IMG/VR virus record: IMGVR_UViG_3300045120_000498 | Span: 1 to 64,000 of that record | DNA: 64,000 nucleotides | From: a virus | Reading direction: 5' to 3' (one strand) | Part shown: positions 48,785 to 56,319 of the stretch, piece after piece | How positions within the stretch are numbered: the first letter of the stretch is position 1 | How the letters are laid out: every line of letters begins with the position of its first letter | The notes under the pieces: model-generated | What the model saw: the letters and a program-made list of their open reading frames with translations, nothing else | What the model was told of the DNA's origin: nothing | Databases searched by the model: none | Program-made: the position numbers and the translations under genes

Positions 48785-49465
48785 CTACCCGAGCACCTTC
48801 CGCTGCCGCCGGAGCTTCACGATCAGCCCATCAGCCGCGCGCAGTTCATGCTCTGTCCGGCCGTTCGTCTCGGCCAGCGCCGCGATCTTCCGGCGCAGGT
48901 CGTCGTCCTCGACTCGCAACTCCAGCGTCCGCATCAGCCCGGCCAGCACGTCCGTCAGGTCGGCCAGGTCATCCACGTACCCCAGCAGGTCCTCGCTCGT
49001 GACGACGCCCCAGAACGCCATGTCCTTGTCACTGACGCTCTCGATGTTCGCCGTCGCCCGCATCGTGTTCCGCCGCAACTCCAGCCACAGCCCTCGGTCA
49101 CCCGGCTGCCGCTTCGGCATCTCCGCCAGCCGTCGCCGCACCGAGCCACGCCTGCGCTTGCGCTTCCCACCGGCCTTCGCCTGCCGCGCCGCGCAGTCCG
49201 CGGCCGCCTGCTCGACCTCGCCCATCGGCACGGCCACGTAGATCATCGGCTTGATCCCGTTCGTCGTCGCCTCCGTGTCCCGCCCGGCGTCCCGCAGCAG
49301 ACCGAGCTTCATCAGCTTGCCCAACTCCTTCGTCAGGCCGTCGCCGCGGTTACACGGCGCACGCAGCCGCGGAGCCGTCACCGGCCCCTTCGCAGCCTCA
49401 GCCATGATCGTCCGATACACCTGCGGTAGCCCGGCAAGCAGCGCGTCGTATTCGTCCCTCGTCAT
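48785..49465 (-). CDS. Winged-helix protein, 226 aa
   Basis: An N-terminal winged helix (about residues 10-80, TRDEYDALLAGLPQVYRTIM ... LTKELGKLMKLGLLRD) is followed by a basic linker (GGKRKRRRGSVRRRLAEM) and an acidic coiled coil. Probably a DNA-binding regulator or replication accessory. The start ATG 49465 sits directly after a stem whose loop contains the SD. Confidence 0.6.
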   Translation of the reverse strand: MTRDEYDALLAGLPQVYRTIMAEAAKGPVTAPRLRAPCNRGDGLTKELGKLMKLGLLRDAGRDTEATTNGIKPMIYVAVPMGEVEQAAADCAARQAKAGGKRKRRRGSVRRRLAEMPKRQPGDRGLWLELRRNTMRATANIESVSDKDMAFWGVVTSEDLLGYVDDLADLTDVLAGLMRTLELRVEDDDLRRKIAALAETNGRTEHELRAADGLIVKLRRQRKVLG

Positions 49466-49483
49466 CTGCACCTCCAAGTGCAG
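49466..49483 (-). promoter_or_regulatory. RBS-in-loop hairpin at start codon
   Basis: Minus strand CTGCAC-TTGGAG-GTGCAG then ATG 49465: a perfect 6-bp stem holds the GGAG in its loop and ends right at the start codon. This could control ribosome access. Confidence 0.45.
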
Positions 49484-49486
49484 GCG

Positions 49487-49524
49487 TGGGGGGCAGCGCA
49501 GGCCGAAGCCCGCGCCGCCCCCCA
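49487..49524 (-). terminator. Terminator hairpin
   Basis: TGGGGGGC (49487-49494) pairs with GCCCCCCA (49517-49524), with further pairing inside, just downstream of the stop at 49536. It separates the early gene upstream from the winged-helix operon. Confidence 0.65.
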
Positions 49525-49535
49525 GGCCGCCCTAA

Positions 49536-50186
49536 CTACTCGCCAGCCTCGGTGGACACGCCCAGCGCAAGCTGGAACGTCTCCCGAGCGTGGGTCGTAG
49601 CGGTCTTGGTCGCGGACTTCACGACGGACTCGGCGTGCGCCGCCAGCGCGGGCTGGCGAACGCCCACCAGGCCCATGTTGCGCGCGAACCGCTTTGCCAG
49701 GTTGTCGAGCTTCTTGTCGAGCGGAGCGATGAAGTCCCGGTCGAGGCACTTCTGATCGCCCGTCACGTAGCAGGCGGGCACCTCGTTCGCGTCGATGGCG
49801 ACGCCGAACTTGACCAGGATCATGCCCTCGGCCAGTTCGCCGACCATCCGCTGCACGGCCGAGTTGTATTCCGGTGACGCCTCGCGCCACACGGCCGCCT
49901 CGATCTTCACGTACGCCGCGTTCTCGACCTCGGACGCCGACTCGCGCGCCTCGCCGGTCGGCTGGACGGACGGCACGACCAGGCACGTCAGCGCGCCCTT
50001 CGTGATCGCCTTCGCCTTGCGGTCGGCGAGCGACGCGGCGACGCAGTTCGTGGCGACGTGCTCCGCGATCCGCGTCCGGAGCTTGCCCTTGTCCAGCACG
50101 CCCTCGTCGGTCAGTAGATCGGCCGCCGCGTACCACTGGCTGACCTGTGCATCGACCTGCTCTTGCAGGTCACTTCTCGTAGCCAT
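49536..50186 (-). CDS. Conserved-looking phage protein near ssb, 216 aa
   Basis: Not recognised. Helical N terminus, central alpha/beta region and a helical C terminus (ALAAHAESVVKSATKTATTH). A single-gene unit with promoter and terminator, next to ssb and methylase genes, so a DNA-metabolism role is plausible but unproven. ATG 50186 is about 12 bases from GGAAAGG. Confidence 0.6.
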   Translation of the reverse strand: MATRSDLQEQVDAQVSQWYAAADLLTDEGVLDKGKLRTRIAEHVATNCVAASLADRKAKAITKGALTCLVVPSVQPTGEARESASEVENAAYVKIEAAVWREASPEYNSAVQRMVGELAEGMILVKFGVAIDANEVPACYVTGDQKCLDRDFIAPLDKKLDNLAKRFARNMGLVGVRQPALAAHAESVVKSATKTATTHARETFQLALGVSTEAGE

Positions 50187-50258
50187 TTCCGCGGCCACCC
50201 TTTCCTCAGTCCGCGATCCATCCGGCGCGAGTGCGGCGGAATCGTCGGGGAGCGGGAT

Positions 50259-50285
50259 TCACCGTACCTCACGGCGTGCGTATCC
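50259..50285 (-). promoter_or_regulatory. Palindromic promoter, proximal copy
   Basis: Minus strand GATACGCACGCCGTGAGGTACGGTG; matches the consensus at most positions, -10 TACGGT with extended TGAGG. About 75 bases upstream of start 50186. Confidence 0.5.
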
Positions 50286-50318
50286 GCAACCCTCGTGGCC
50301 GCTATTTGCGGGATCGGC

Positions 50319-50343
50319 TGTCACCTGCTACGCACAACGTGCG
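50319..50343 (-). promoter_or_regulatory. Second, weaker operator-like palindrome
   Basis: Minus strand TAGCGCACGTTGTGCGTA: the CAC-N3-GTG core is present but the -10 is poor. It lies 35 bases upstream of the proximal copy, giving a tandem operator arrangement. Confidence 0.4.
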
Positions 50344-50547
50344 CTACAGGCGGCCGTACTCGTGGATCGTGTCCCACGCCAGGTACAGCGTCACCACGAA
50401 CGCGCCCAGCGCCCACACCTCCAGCAGCCGATCAAGCGAATGCGGATACGTCAGGCTCGACGCCCACACCGCCAGCGACGACAGCACCAGCGTGATCACG
50501 GCCGCGGCAACCACCCGCCGCCGTGCATACCGGTGCTCATGGATCAC
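50344..50547 (-). CDS. Small membrane protein, 67 aa
   Basis: Two hydrophobic helices (VVAAAVITLVLSSLAVWAS and WALGAFVVTLYLAW) with a basic N terminus. GTG 50547 overlaps the upstream gene by 11 bases. Function unknown. Confidence 0.55.
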   Translation of the reverse strand: MIHEHRYARRRVVAAAVITLVLSSLAVWASSLTYPHSLDRLLEVWALGAFVVTLYLAWDTIHEYGRL

Positions 50548-50983
50548 CCAGCGCCGCCTTGATCAGTTCCGCCTCCGCATCGAACGACGCCGCCTCGGCC
50601 GCGTCCGTCGCCCATTCCTGCTTCGCCGCGTAGATCGAGTTCACGATCCCCTGCCACGTCTCCCGCGTCGCCGTGATCGCCACCTCGTCCGTCGAGAGCG
50701 GCGGCACGCCGTCGCCGCTCGACCACTGGTACTTGCGCTCGAACACCGACTCCAGGCACGGGTAATACTCGCCCTGCGTCCCGCAGATCACCCAGTAGCC
50801 GACGGTCGCCGTCGCCTCGCCGGTGTCCGTCGGGATCACCAGTACCGTCTCCGGCTCCATCCCCGGCGCCGTCGAACGGTTCACCACGCGGCCGCCGCAC
50901 CACTCGGCGATGGCCTCCCAGTCGGCGTCGTCCGTCAACTGCACGGCCTCCACCTCAGCAGGCTTCGTCACGTAGCGATCCAT
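50537..50983 (-). CDS. Conserved actinophage protein, 148 aa
   Basis: Residues about 60-85 (YWVICGTQGEYYPC ... VFERKY) match a widespread actinophage family of unknown function, and the C-terminal segment AITATRETWQGIVNSIYAAK resembles the protein at 59670-59900. ATG 50983 with GGAGGAA upstream. A plus-sense GTGTTGCGAG lies in the leader at 50997. Confidence 0.65.
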   Translation of the reverse strand: MDRYVTKPAEVEAVQLTDDADWEAIAEWCGGRVVNRSTAPGMEPETVLVIPTDTGEATATVGYWVICGTQGEYYPCLESVFERKYQWSSGDGVPPLSTDEVAITATRETWQGIVNSIYAAKQEWATDAAEAASFDAEAELIKAALGDP

Positions 50984-51079
50984 CGTTCCTCCCGGTGTGT
51001 TGCGAGGCGGAGCCTGGTACGTCGCAGCCTCGGCCGCGGCCCCTCCGGCAGGGAGGCTCGCCCCGCAGTGCCGGAAACC

Positions 51080-51400
51080 TCAGCGGCGCGCCATCAACTC
51101 GGCCATCGCGGCGTTCCGCGCCAGCGCGTACTTGTCGAACTCGACCTGAATCGCCGCGTGCGTGTCGCGGATGCCCTCGGCCAGCCGGTCGCGCAGACCG
51201 ACCAGCTTCTCGTGCCGCTGACGCTCCAGCGTGGACTTGCCCAGCGTCCGCCAGCCGTCCGTGCCGTGCAGCAGCAGGTCAACCGACTCCAGTTCCGCGG
51301 CCGCCTCGCGCGCGACCGCGAGCAGGTCGGTGATCGCGCCGAGCATGTCCTTCGTGAAGTCCACCCGCTCCTCGGGCATCGTGCCCTCGACGACGCTCAC
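51080..51400 (-). CDS. Hypothetical helical protein, 106 aa
   Basis: Predicted all-helical (LAVAREAAAELESVDLLLHG ... RQRHEKLVGLRDRLAEGI). GTG 51400 overlaps the upstream stop. Not recognised. Confidence 0.55.
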   Translation of the reverse strand: MSVVEGTMPEERVDFTKDMLGAITDLLAVAREAAAELESVDLLLHGTDGWRTLGKSTLERQRHEKLVGLRDRLAEGIRDTHAAIQVEFDKYALARNAAMAELMARR

Positions 51401-51801
51401 GGCGCGTCTCCCTGCTCGTCTCCCGCATCGGGATCGACCGGAGCCACCGGCTCGGCCTCGTCCGAGCGTGGCGTCAGCGAGGCGTACACGTCCCGTCCGT
51501 GCGCGTTCACCTCCAGCACCATGCCCGTCGGCACCTCAGCCGCCGAATCGAGGAAGTCAGCGAACCGCTCCGCCCGGCTCGGATCACGGAACGACCGCAC
51601 CCGCGCCGTCCGCCCCGGCTGAAGCGTCAACGCCCGCACGATGGCCGCAGCCGACCGGCTGTCCGTCGTGCTCGCACCCTGATCGCGCCACTCGAACGAC
51701 GGCGGCAGGTTCTCGATGTCAGCCACCCCGGACCGGTCGCGCGCACGCGGGCGCCGACCACTTCCCGGAGCGGGCGCCTCGGCAGCGCCTCGTCTCGCCA
51801 T
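51397..51801 (-). CDS. Hypothetical protein, 134 aa
   Basis: Basic disordered N terminus (residues 1-25), a compact alpha/beta middle, and an acidic Asp/Pro tail. The start 51801 follows GGAAAGGA without a stem-loop. Confidence 0.55.
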   Translation of the reverse strand: MARRGAAEAPAPGSGRRPRARDRSGVADIENLPPSFEWRDQGASTTDSRSAAAIVRALTLQPGRTARVRSFRDPSRAERFADFLDSAAEVPTGMVLEVNAHGRDVYASLTPRSDEAEPVAPVDPDAGDEQGDAP

Positions 51802-51814
51802 ACGTGTTCCTTTC

Positions 51815-51851
51815 CTCGGACGCGCAACACTAGCACGCGCCGTGTGTATCT
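51815..51851 (-). promoter_or_regulatory. Palindromic promoter
   Basis: Minus strand GATACACACGGCGCGTGCTAGTGTT; extended -10 TGC-TAGTGT; RBS GGAAAGGA, start 51801. No stem-loop. Confidence 0.7.
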
Positions 51852-52185
51852 AGCTGATCCTCCACACGTGCACGACCGTCCCCGACCACGGATCGGTCGT
51901 CGTGCCAATGTACGCCGCCGTGGGATCGGCCGTGACGAACTCGTCCGGCAGAAGCTCGCCGGTCGTCACGATCCGCAGCAGCACCGCCACGTCCGGTCGG
52001 TCCACCGGCACCAGCGCCCACGCCATCAGCCGCATCTTCCCCTCGACCGGCTGGAAGCCCACGTCCAGGAACCGCGCCGGAGCAGGCGCAATCACCTTCG
52101 CGACCAGCGCCCCGCCGTCCGGCGTGTCGTTCGCGTAGTCCGCGTCCGGGCCGGTCAGTTCGTACTTCCAGATCGCCAGCGTCAC
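51850..52185 (-). CDS. DUF7352-like protein, 111 aa
   Basis: IWKYELTGP at the N terminus, FLDVGFQ in the middle, GTTTDPW and VVHVWRI at the C terminus fit the pattern of a small phage family (DUF7352-like) of unknown role. Start GTG 52185. Confidence 0.55.
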   Translation of the reverse strand: MTLAIWKYELTGPDADYANDTPDGGALVAKVIAPAPARFLDVGFQPVEGKMRLMAWALVPVDRPDVAVLLRIVTTGELLPDEFVTADPTAAYIGTTTDPWSGTVVHVWRIS

Positions 52186-52189
52186 GCGC

Positions 52190-52486
52190 TCACCCCGCAG
52201 CGCCGGGCGGCGCCTCGTCCAACTCGCCCATGATGTCGGACTCGTCCATCTCGCCCGACCCCAGATCGGACGGCGCAGGCTCGATCACCCGCGCGATCAG
52301 GCCCATGAACTCCATCCCGTGCGGCGCCGCCAGCGGATCGGTGACGGTGATGATCGTCTTGCCCTTGCCCGTCTCGATGATCTGCGGACCGGCCGCCGCG
52401 AAGCCGACCACGATCCGCTCGACCTGATTCGTGCCGTCGGAGTAGACCGCCGTCATCGCGATGCACGGCGCGAAGATGAACGTCAT
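52190..52486 (-). CDS. Hypothetical protein, 98 aa
   Basis: Beta-rich with IIETGKGKTIITV in the middle and an acidic C terminus. ATG 52486 overlaps the preceding stop. Not recognised. Confidence 0.5.
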   Translation of the reverse strand: MTFIFAPCIAMTAVYSDGTNQVERIVVGFAAAGPQIIETGKGKTIITVTDPLAAPHGMEFMGLIARVIEPAPSDLGSGEMDESDIMGELDEAPPGAAG

Positions 52487-52680
52487 CGCTCCCTCCCCTG
52501 CTCGGTTGCACGAGCGACCATACCAGCGGCGTTCGCGCGCGGCGGATGCGAGTCAAGCAGCGGCCGCGGCAACGCCCCGACGATCATGCTCGTGCACACC
52601 CGGCCCGGCTTCGCGCCGCACACCGGGCACGTCACCGTCAGCGCCAACGCCCGCCGTGCTCGCGACGCGCCCACGCTCAC
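52483..52680 (-). CDS. Small zinc-binding-type protein, 65 aa
   Basis: TCPVCGAKPGRVCTS followed by HPPRANAAG: the same C-x2-C-x8-C...H module as 24167-24346 and 24852-25067. GTG 52680 overlaps the stop of the preceding gene (GTGA). Confidence 0.55.
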   Translation of the reverse strand: MSVGASRARRALALTVTCPVCGAKPGRVCTSMIVGALPRPLLDSHPPRANAAGMVARATEQGRER

Positions 52681-53006
52681 TCGACCGCCAGGATCGCGCG
52701 CGCGGCCCGGCCACGCTCCGCGTCCGCCTCCAACTCGCGGCACTCATCCGCCAGCCGCAGCACCAGCGCCGCCAGGTCGTCCAGCCGGTCAGCCAGGGTG
52801 CTCGCAACACGATCCCCGTTCGACCGCACCTGCGGCCGCGCGACCTGCCCAGTGCGCGTCAACGAGTAGTACCGCTGCGCGATGGTCAGCGGCTTCACGC
52901 CGGTCGCAATCGCCACCCGGTTGATCGCCGCTTTCGGTCCCAGCCCATCGTTGATCAGGTCGGCCACCCGCTGCGCCGTCAGCAGCGTCGATTCGTTCGC
53001 GCTCAC
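52677..53006 (-). CDS. Helix-rich protein, 109 aa
   Basis: The N terminus TLLTAQRVADLINDGLGPKA ... PLTIAQRYYSL looks like a helix-turn-helix unit. The C terminus is a long charged helix. GTG 53006 overlaps the upstream stop. Contains one GTGTTGCGAG copy read as RVAS. Confidence 0.55.
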   Translation of the reverse strand: MSANESTLLTAQRVADLINDGLGPKAAINRVAIATGVKPLTIAQRYYSLTRTGQVARPQVRSNGDRVASTLADRLDDLAALVLRLADECRELEADAERGRAARAILAVE

Positions 53007-53170
53007 GACGACACGCTCCGCAGCGCCACCAGCGTGAACACGGTCGCCATCACGACCACGCTCGCCATCCACCCCGGCTTCACGCCCAGGCCGCGATAGA
53101 CCAGCCCGACGCCCGCGCCCAGCGCCAGCGCGACGGCCACCTCGACCACGCCCACCGCCACGTCACGCAT
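53003..53170 (-). CDS. Small membrane protein, 55 aa
   Basis: Two hydrophobic stretches (VVEVAVALALGAGVGLVY and MASVVVMATVFTLVAL) separated by GLGVKPGW. ATG 53170 overlaps the previous gene by eight bases and its stop overlaps the next start, so it fits the operon exactly. Function unknown. Confidence 0.6.
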   Translation of the reverse strand: MRDVAVGVVEVAVALALGAGVGLVYRGLGVKPGWMASVVVMATVFTLVALRSVSS

Positions 53171-53675
53171 CGACAACCGCCCCCGCTCCGCACGCGAACG
53201 CCGTCACCGCGACGACCTCCTTGTCGTCCCACTTGCGGCCCGCCAGCGTCAACGCCAACTCGCCCGCCAGCGCCAGCGCCGCGTTCTTCAGGCAGCCCTT
53301 CAACCGGCGGCCCGGCATCGTCCCCGGATTCGCCCACCAGTCGGCGAACTTCCGCCGCGTGTAGGTCGCCTTCGCCTGCGCGTTCACGAGCAGCTTGCGC
53401 GCGCCGCACTGGCACGCCTCGATGCGCGTCCCGCGCGCTCGCGCGATCCCGCTCGCGACCTGGTACTGCACCCGCCGCGCGTTCGCGGCCAGCAGCACGT
53501 CCACGTAGTTGCCGCCGCACACCGTCACGCGCGCCCGGTGCGTGAACGGATGCAGGAAGCAGAGTCGGTTCTGCTCGACCGACCGTTGCAGCGCCGTGCT
53601 CGCGTGCGCGGTGCCCGCCATCGGCACCGCCAGTGTTGCGAGAGCGAGCGTCATCGTCACCACTCGGCGTGTCAC
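53163..53675 (-). CDS. Exported Cys-containing protein, 170 aa
   Basis: Signal peptide VTRRVVTMTLALATLAVPMAG with AHA|ST cleavage. The mature part is basic with about seven Cys (RLCFLH, VTVCGG, EACQCGARK, KGCLKN, FACGAG), probably disulfide-linked. GTG 53675 overlaps the TGA of a nine-codon leader ORF (53701-53672) that has the good RBS, so translation may be coupled to it. Function unknown; an exported phage protein may alter the host envelope. Confidence 0.65.
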   Translation of the reverse strand: MTRRVVTMTLALATLAVPMAGTAHASTALQRSVEQNRLCFLHPFTHRARVTVCGGNYVDVLLAANARRVQYQVASGIARARGTRIEACQCGARKLLVNAQAKATYTRRKFADWWANPGTMPGRRLKGCLKNAALALAGELALTLAGRKWDDKEVVAVTAFACGAGAVVDA

Positions 53676-53701
53676 GATGCGCACCTCATCGTCCGGGTCA
53701 T
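53672..53701 (-). CDS. Putative leader peptide, 9 aa
   Basis: ATG 53701, nine codons (MTRTMRCAS) ending in TGA that overlaps the GTG start of the exported protein (GTGA). GGAGAGG sits nine bases upstream of this ATG, while the GTG has no RBS of its own. It could be a translational coupler. Confidence 0.4.
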   Translation of the reverse strand: MTRTMRCAS

Positions 53702-53715
53702 GTAGACCATCCTCT

Positions 53716-53774
53716 CCGCGGGAACCGCTCCCCGCCTTGCACACCCGCTCAGGCTAGCACACGTTGTGCGTAGC
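53716..53774 (-). promoter_or_regulatory. Palindromic promoter plus stem-loop leader
   Basis: Minus strand: GCTACGCACAACGTGTGCTAGCCTG (extended -10 TGC-TAGCCT), stem GCGGG with an 8-base loop and CCCGC (53735-53718), RBS GGAGAGG (53716-53710). Confidence 0.7.
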
Positions 53775-53785
53775 CGCTCGCCGGG

Positions 53786-54109
53786 TTAGTGCGACACCCG
53801 CGTCGGCCACGACCACGTGCCCAGCGGTGCCTCCGCAGCCTCCACGTGCGACGCCTCGACGCCCTCCTTCCAGAGCACGTCGTTGCCGTCCAGGAACACC
53901 TGAAGGTTCTCCGTCGGATCGGCCACCCGTACCACCATCGCAGCGAACACGTCGCCCGGCGCCACCCGCGCGCCCACGTGCAACTGCTCGCCGGTCGCCA
54001 GGTCCCCCCGGCCCATCGTCGCCCGCCGCCGGTTCACCGCCTGCGCGTCGCCGTCCGTCAGCTTGTAGTGCACGATCCGGCCCAGCGACGGACCCAGCGA
54101 CGGCGCCAT
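53786..54109 (-). CDS. Conserved actinophage protein, 107 aa
   Basis: GRIVHYKLTDGDAQAVNRRR at the N terminus, GDVFAAMVVRV in the middle and NLQVFLDGNDVLWKEGV at the C terminus are hallmarks of a very widespread actinophage family of unknown function. ATG 54109 overlaps the preceding stop. Confidence 0.75.
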   Translation of the reverse strand: MAPSLGPSLGRIVHYKLTDGDAQAVNRRRATMGRGDLATGEQLHVGARVAPGDVFAAMVVRVADPTENLQVFLDGNDVLWKEGVEASHVEAAEAPLGTWSWPTRVSH

Positions 54110-54204
54110 CACTGCACCCCGAACAGCGCAGGCCCCAGGAACAGCAGCCAGTAGACCGCGAGCGCCAGCACGACCAGCCCGAAGAACGCCACCCGTTCGA
54201 TCAC
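54109..54204 (-). CDS. Tiny membrane protein, 31 aa
   Basis: Essentially a single transmembrane helix (VAFFGLVVLALAVYWLLFLG). GTG 54204 overlaps the previous stop and its own stop overlaps the next ATG, supporting it as a real gene. Confidence 0.55.
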   Translation of the reverse strand: MIERVAFFGLVVLALAVYWLLFLGPALFGVQ

Positions 54205-54533
54205 GCGGGCACCCACCGCCCGTCCGTGATGAAGCCGTGGTCGCCGCACGAGTTGCACAGCAGGCTCGGCGTGAAGGTCGGCGGGTCGAGCGACACCACG
54301 TCCCACGTCGCCGCGTACGGGTCGATCCTGCGTTGCGCGTCCGTCGGGAACGTGATCGCGCCGAAGCACTCCGCGCCGGTCGGCGTCAGGTGCCGCACCG
54401 TCGCGCCGTACCACGGCTCGTCCGCCACGTCCGCGTACTGCGGATTCAGCTTGCGGTCCGGCCGCCACGACGACCACCGCATCGCGTGATCATGGCCCAG
54501 GTCGAGCCACCCGCTGTCACCGCCGTCCGCCAC
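54201..54533 (-). CDS. DUF6527-like protein, 110 aa
   Basis: RWSSWRPDRKLNPQYADV, YGATVRHLTPTGAECFGAIT and a C-terminal LCNSCGDHGFITDGRWVPA fit the DUF6527 family, with its CxxCxxHG metal-binding end. Known from many bacteria and phages, function unknown. GTG 54533. Confidence 0.75.
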   Translation of the reverse strand: MADGGDSGWLDLGHDHAMRWSSWRPDRKLNPQYADVADEPWYGATVRHLTPTGAECFGAITFPTDAQRRIDPYAATWDVVSLDPPTFTPSLLCNSCGDHGFITDGRWVPA

Positions 54534-54545
54534 CCTCCGATCATG

Positions 54546-55010
54546 TCATTTGCCGGTGCCCAACTGCAACCGTCCGCCGTCTCGCAACACAGGGATCAGC
54601 GTCTCCCCGACGGTCGTGCCGTCCGGCGCCTCGATGAAGCTCAGGAACACGTCCTCGAACCGCACCAGCCCGAACTCGGCCGCCTTCAGCGTCGCCTCCA
54701 GGTAGTGCGCGATCCCACGCCATGCCTGCCGGTCGCGCTGCTCGGGCGAGAACCGCCAGCCGGTGCCGCGCGACAGCCGCTCCGGCGCCAGCGGGTTCAC
54801 CCGAATCCGCACCACCATCTTCACCAGTTCGCCGTCCGACTCGCGCAGGATCGGCCACACGAACCGGCAGAACAGCGCCCGCGGCTCCTCCCACGTCTCG
54901 TCGAACGAGACGCCCAGCGCGCCCGCCTGCTGGAGCCGCTTCCGAATCTGGCCCTGCGACCGCTCGATGGACACCGCCGTGTCCTCGTAGGGCGACTGCA
55001 CCGGACTCAT
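54546..55010 (-). CDS. Hypothetical phage protein, 154 aa
   Basis: SPYEDTAVSIERSQGQIRKR at the N terminus and QAWRGIAHYLEATLKAAEFG later; this matches a phage protein type I have seen without a function. Contains one GTGTTGCGAG (VLRD). ATG 55010 overlaps the preceding stop (ATGA). Confidence 0.6.
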   Translation of the reverse strand: MSPVQSPYEDTAVSIERSQGQIRKRLQQAGALGVSFDETWEEPRALFCRFVWPILRESDGELVKMVVRIRVNPLAPERLSRGTGWRFSPEQRDRQAWRGIAHYLEATLKAAEFGLVRFEDVFLSFIEAPDGTTVGETLIPVLRDGGRLQLGTGK

Positions 55011-55462
55011 CCCGCCTCCCTCCGGCGGCGGCGCTCGTCGTACCAGCGGTGCCCCTTCAGCGTCGCGATCCACACGATGGCCTCCGACCCCGTGTCCGTC
55101 AGGCGCGTCCGCTCAGAGTTCATCACCAGGCCGTCCCTCACCAGGTCGTTCTTCCGCGTCCGGTGCGCGTTCGTCTTGATCCCCGGGATCAACTCCATCT
55201 CGTTCTGCGTGTAGCCCTGGTGGCCGCTCTCCACAATCGCCCGCAGCAGCAGCCCAGCCTGCGCCTCCCAGCCCGGCAGACGACGCGCCGCCGCGGCGCG
55301 CTCCGTCGGCTGCGGATTGCGACGCATCGTGCCGGTGCTGCCGGGCCGCAACTGCGCCGCCTCGGCGTCCAGGCCGTCCGCGATCCGCACCATCATCTCC
55401 GCGATGTCGGGGTGGAAGATGCACCGCAGCGCACCCTCGCGTAGCTCATCGGCATAGCTCAT
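55007..55462 (-). CDS. Possible winged-helix protein, 151 aa
   Basis: GLLLRAIVESGHQGYTQNEM ... NDLVRDGLVMNSERTRLTDTG resembles a winged-helix domain with a basic stretch, after a helical N terminus. Possibly DNA binding. ATG 55462. Confidence 0.55.
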   Translation of the reverse strand: MSYADELREGALRCIFHPDIAEMMVRIADGLDAEAAQLRPGSTGTMRRNPQPTERAAAARRLPGWEAQAGLLLRAIVESGHQGYTQNEMELIPGIKTNAHRTRKNDLVRDGLVMNSERTRLTDTGSEAIVWIATLKGHRWYDERRRRREAG

Positions 55463-55484
55463 CGGGCCGCCGCCCTCCTCTCGG

Positions 55485-55610
55485 TCAAAGCTCGTAGAAC
55501 ACGATCATCACGGCCCAGACGATTGTGGCTACCGCGCAGGCGAACACGAACGCCTCGGCCGGGTCAAGGCCCGTGTCCAGCCACTTCCGCCAGTAGTCGC
55601 GAAGCGTCAC
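55485..55610 (-). CDS. Tiny membrane protein, 41 aa
   Basis: One transmembrane helix (EAFVFACAVATIVWAVMIVF) after an amphipathic basic N terminus. GTG 55610 overlaps the upstream stop (GTGA). Confidence 0.55.
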   Translation of the reverse strand: MTLRDYWRKWLDTGLDPAEAFVFACAVATIVWAVMIVFYEL

Positions 55611-55894
55611 GTCTCCAGCCCCGGCTCGATCCGGTCCAGCACCTCCACCAGCCGGAACCGGCGAAGCTCGATGTGGTTCGGCGCCATCGCCGCCATCTGC
55701 TGCGCCGCCTCCCGGTACTGCTCCACCCGCCGCCGGTCGGCACCGATCAGCGGCATCGGCCCGAGCGCCGTCATCGTCGCCAGGATGCCCTCGTTGTCGT
55801 CGTTCGGGTCAAGCATCACCCACGCGAACACCTCCGTGATTCGGTCGCCGCGGCGCGTGCCGCCGTCCCCGTCGCCGTAGCTACGGACGTTCAT
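55607..55894 (-). CDS. Hypothetical protein, 95 aa
   Basis: Alpha/beta protein with RRRVEQYREAAQQMAAM helix; acidic N-terminal half. ATG 55894 overlaps the upstream stop. Not recognised. Confidence 0.5.
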   Translation of the reverse strand: MNVRSYGDGDGGTRRGDRITEVFAWVMLDPNDDNEGILATMTALGPMPLIGADRRRVEQYREAAQQMAAMAPNHIELRRFRLVEVLDRIEPGLET

Positions 55895-56319
55895 GCCTGC
55901 CTCGCAGGGGTGTTGATCTGGAACAGGCCGCGATCCTGCGACGGCTCGCGCACCGCGAACACCCGCACGTGGTTCATGAACATCTGCCGCACCGGGAACC
56001 CGGCCGACACCTCGTCCGTGTAGACCTGGAGCCGCGTCACCGTCCAGCGCCCGCCGTGCCGGTCGGTCACCGTGTCGCCCGGCTCCACGTGCACGATCCG
56101 GCCGTAGCCGCCGGACGGGATCGACCGGTCGCACCACGGCGCCTCGAACGGCAGCCCGTCGTAGATCAGGAACTCGCCCGGCTCGCGGTGCGTCCACGTC
56201 TCCGACAGGCCACCCATCCGCTGGCGTGCTCGCGCCGCCGCGCGGAGCCGCCACCTGCCCCACCAGGACAGCCAGTCCGGATGGATCGGGTCACCCCGCG
56301 GCACGATCCGCCCCCTCAT
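55891..56319 (-). CDS. Hypothetical protein, 142 aa
   Basis: Contains a beta segment GRIVHVEPGDTVTDRHGGRW that looks SH3-like, and Trp-rich N terminus. ATG 56319 gives a 29-base overlap with the upstream gene. Not recognised. Confidence 0.5.
   Translation of the reverse strand: MRGRIVPRGDPIHPDWLSWWGRWRLRAAARARQRMGGLSETWTHREPGEFLIYDGLPFEAPWCDRSIPSGGYGRIVHVEPGDTVTDRHGGRWTVTRLQVYTDEVSAGFPVRQMFMNHVRVFAVREPSQDRGLFQINTPARQA

Noticed and set aside
13200-55660. Frequent 8-mer GCGAAGCT (about ten copies)
   Set aside because: Most copies are in one orientation and one phase as the Glu-Leu-Arg codons GAG CTT CGC, so codon use can explain it; the excess over expectation is only a few-fold.
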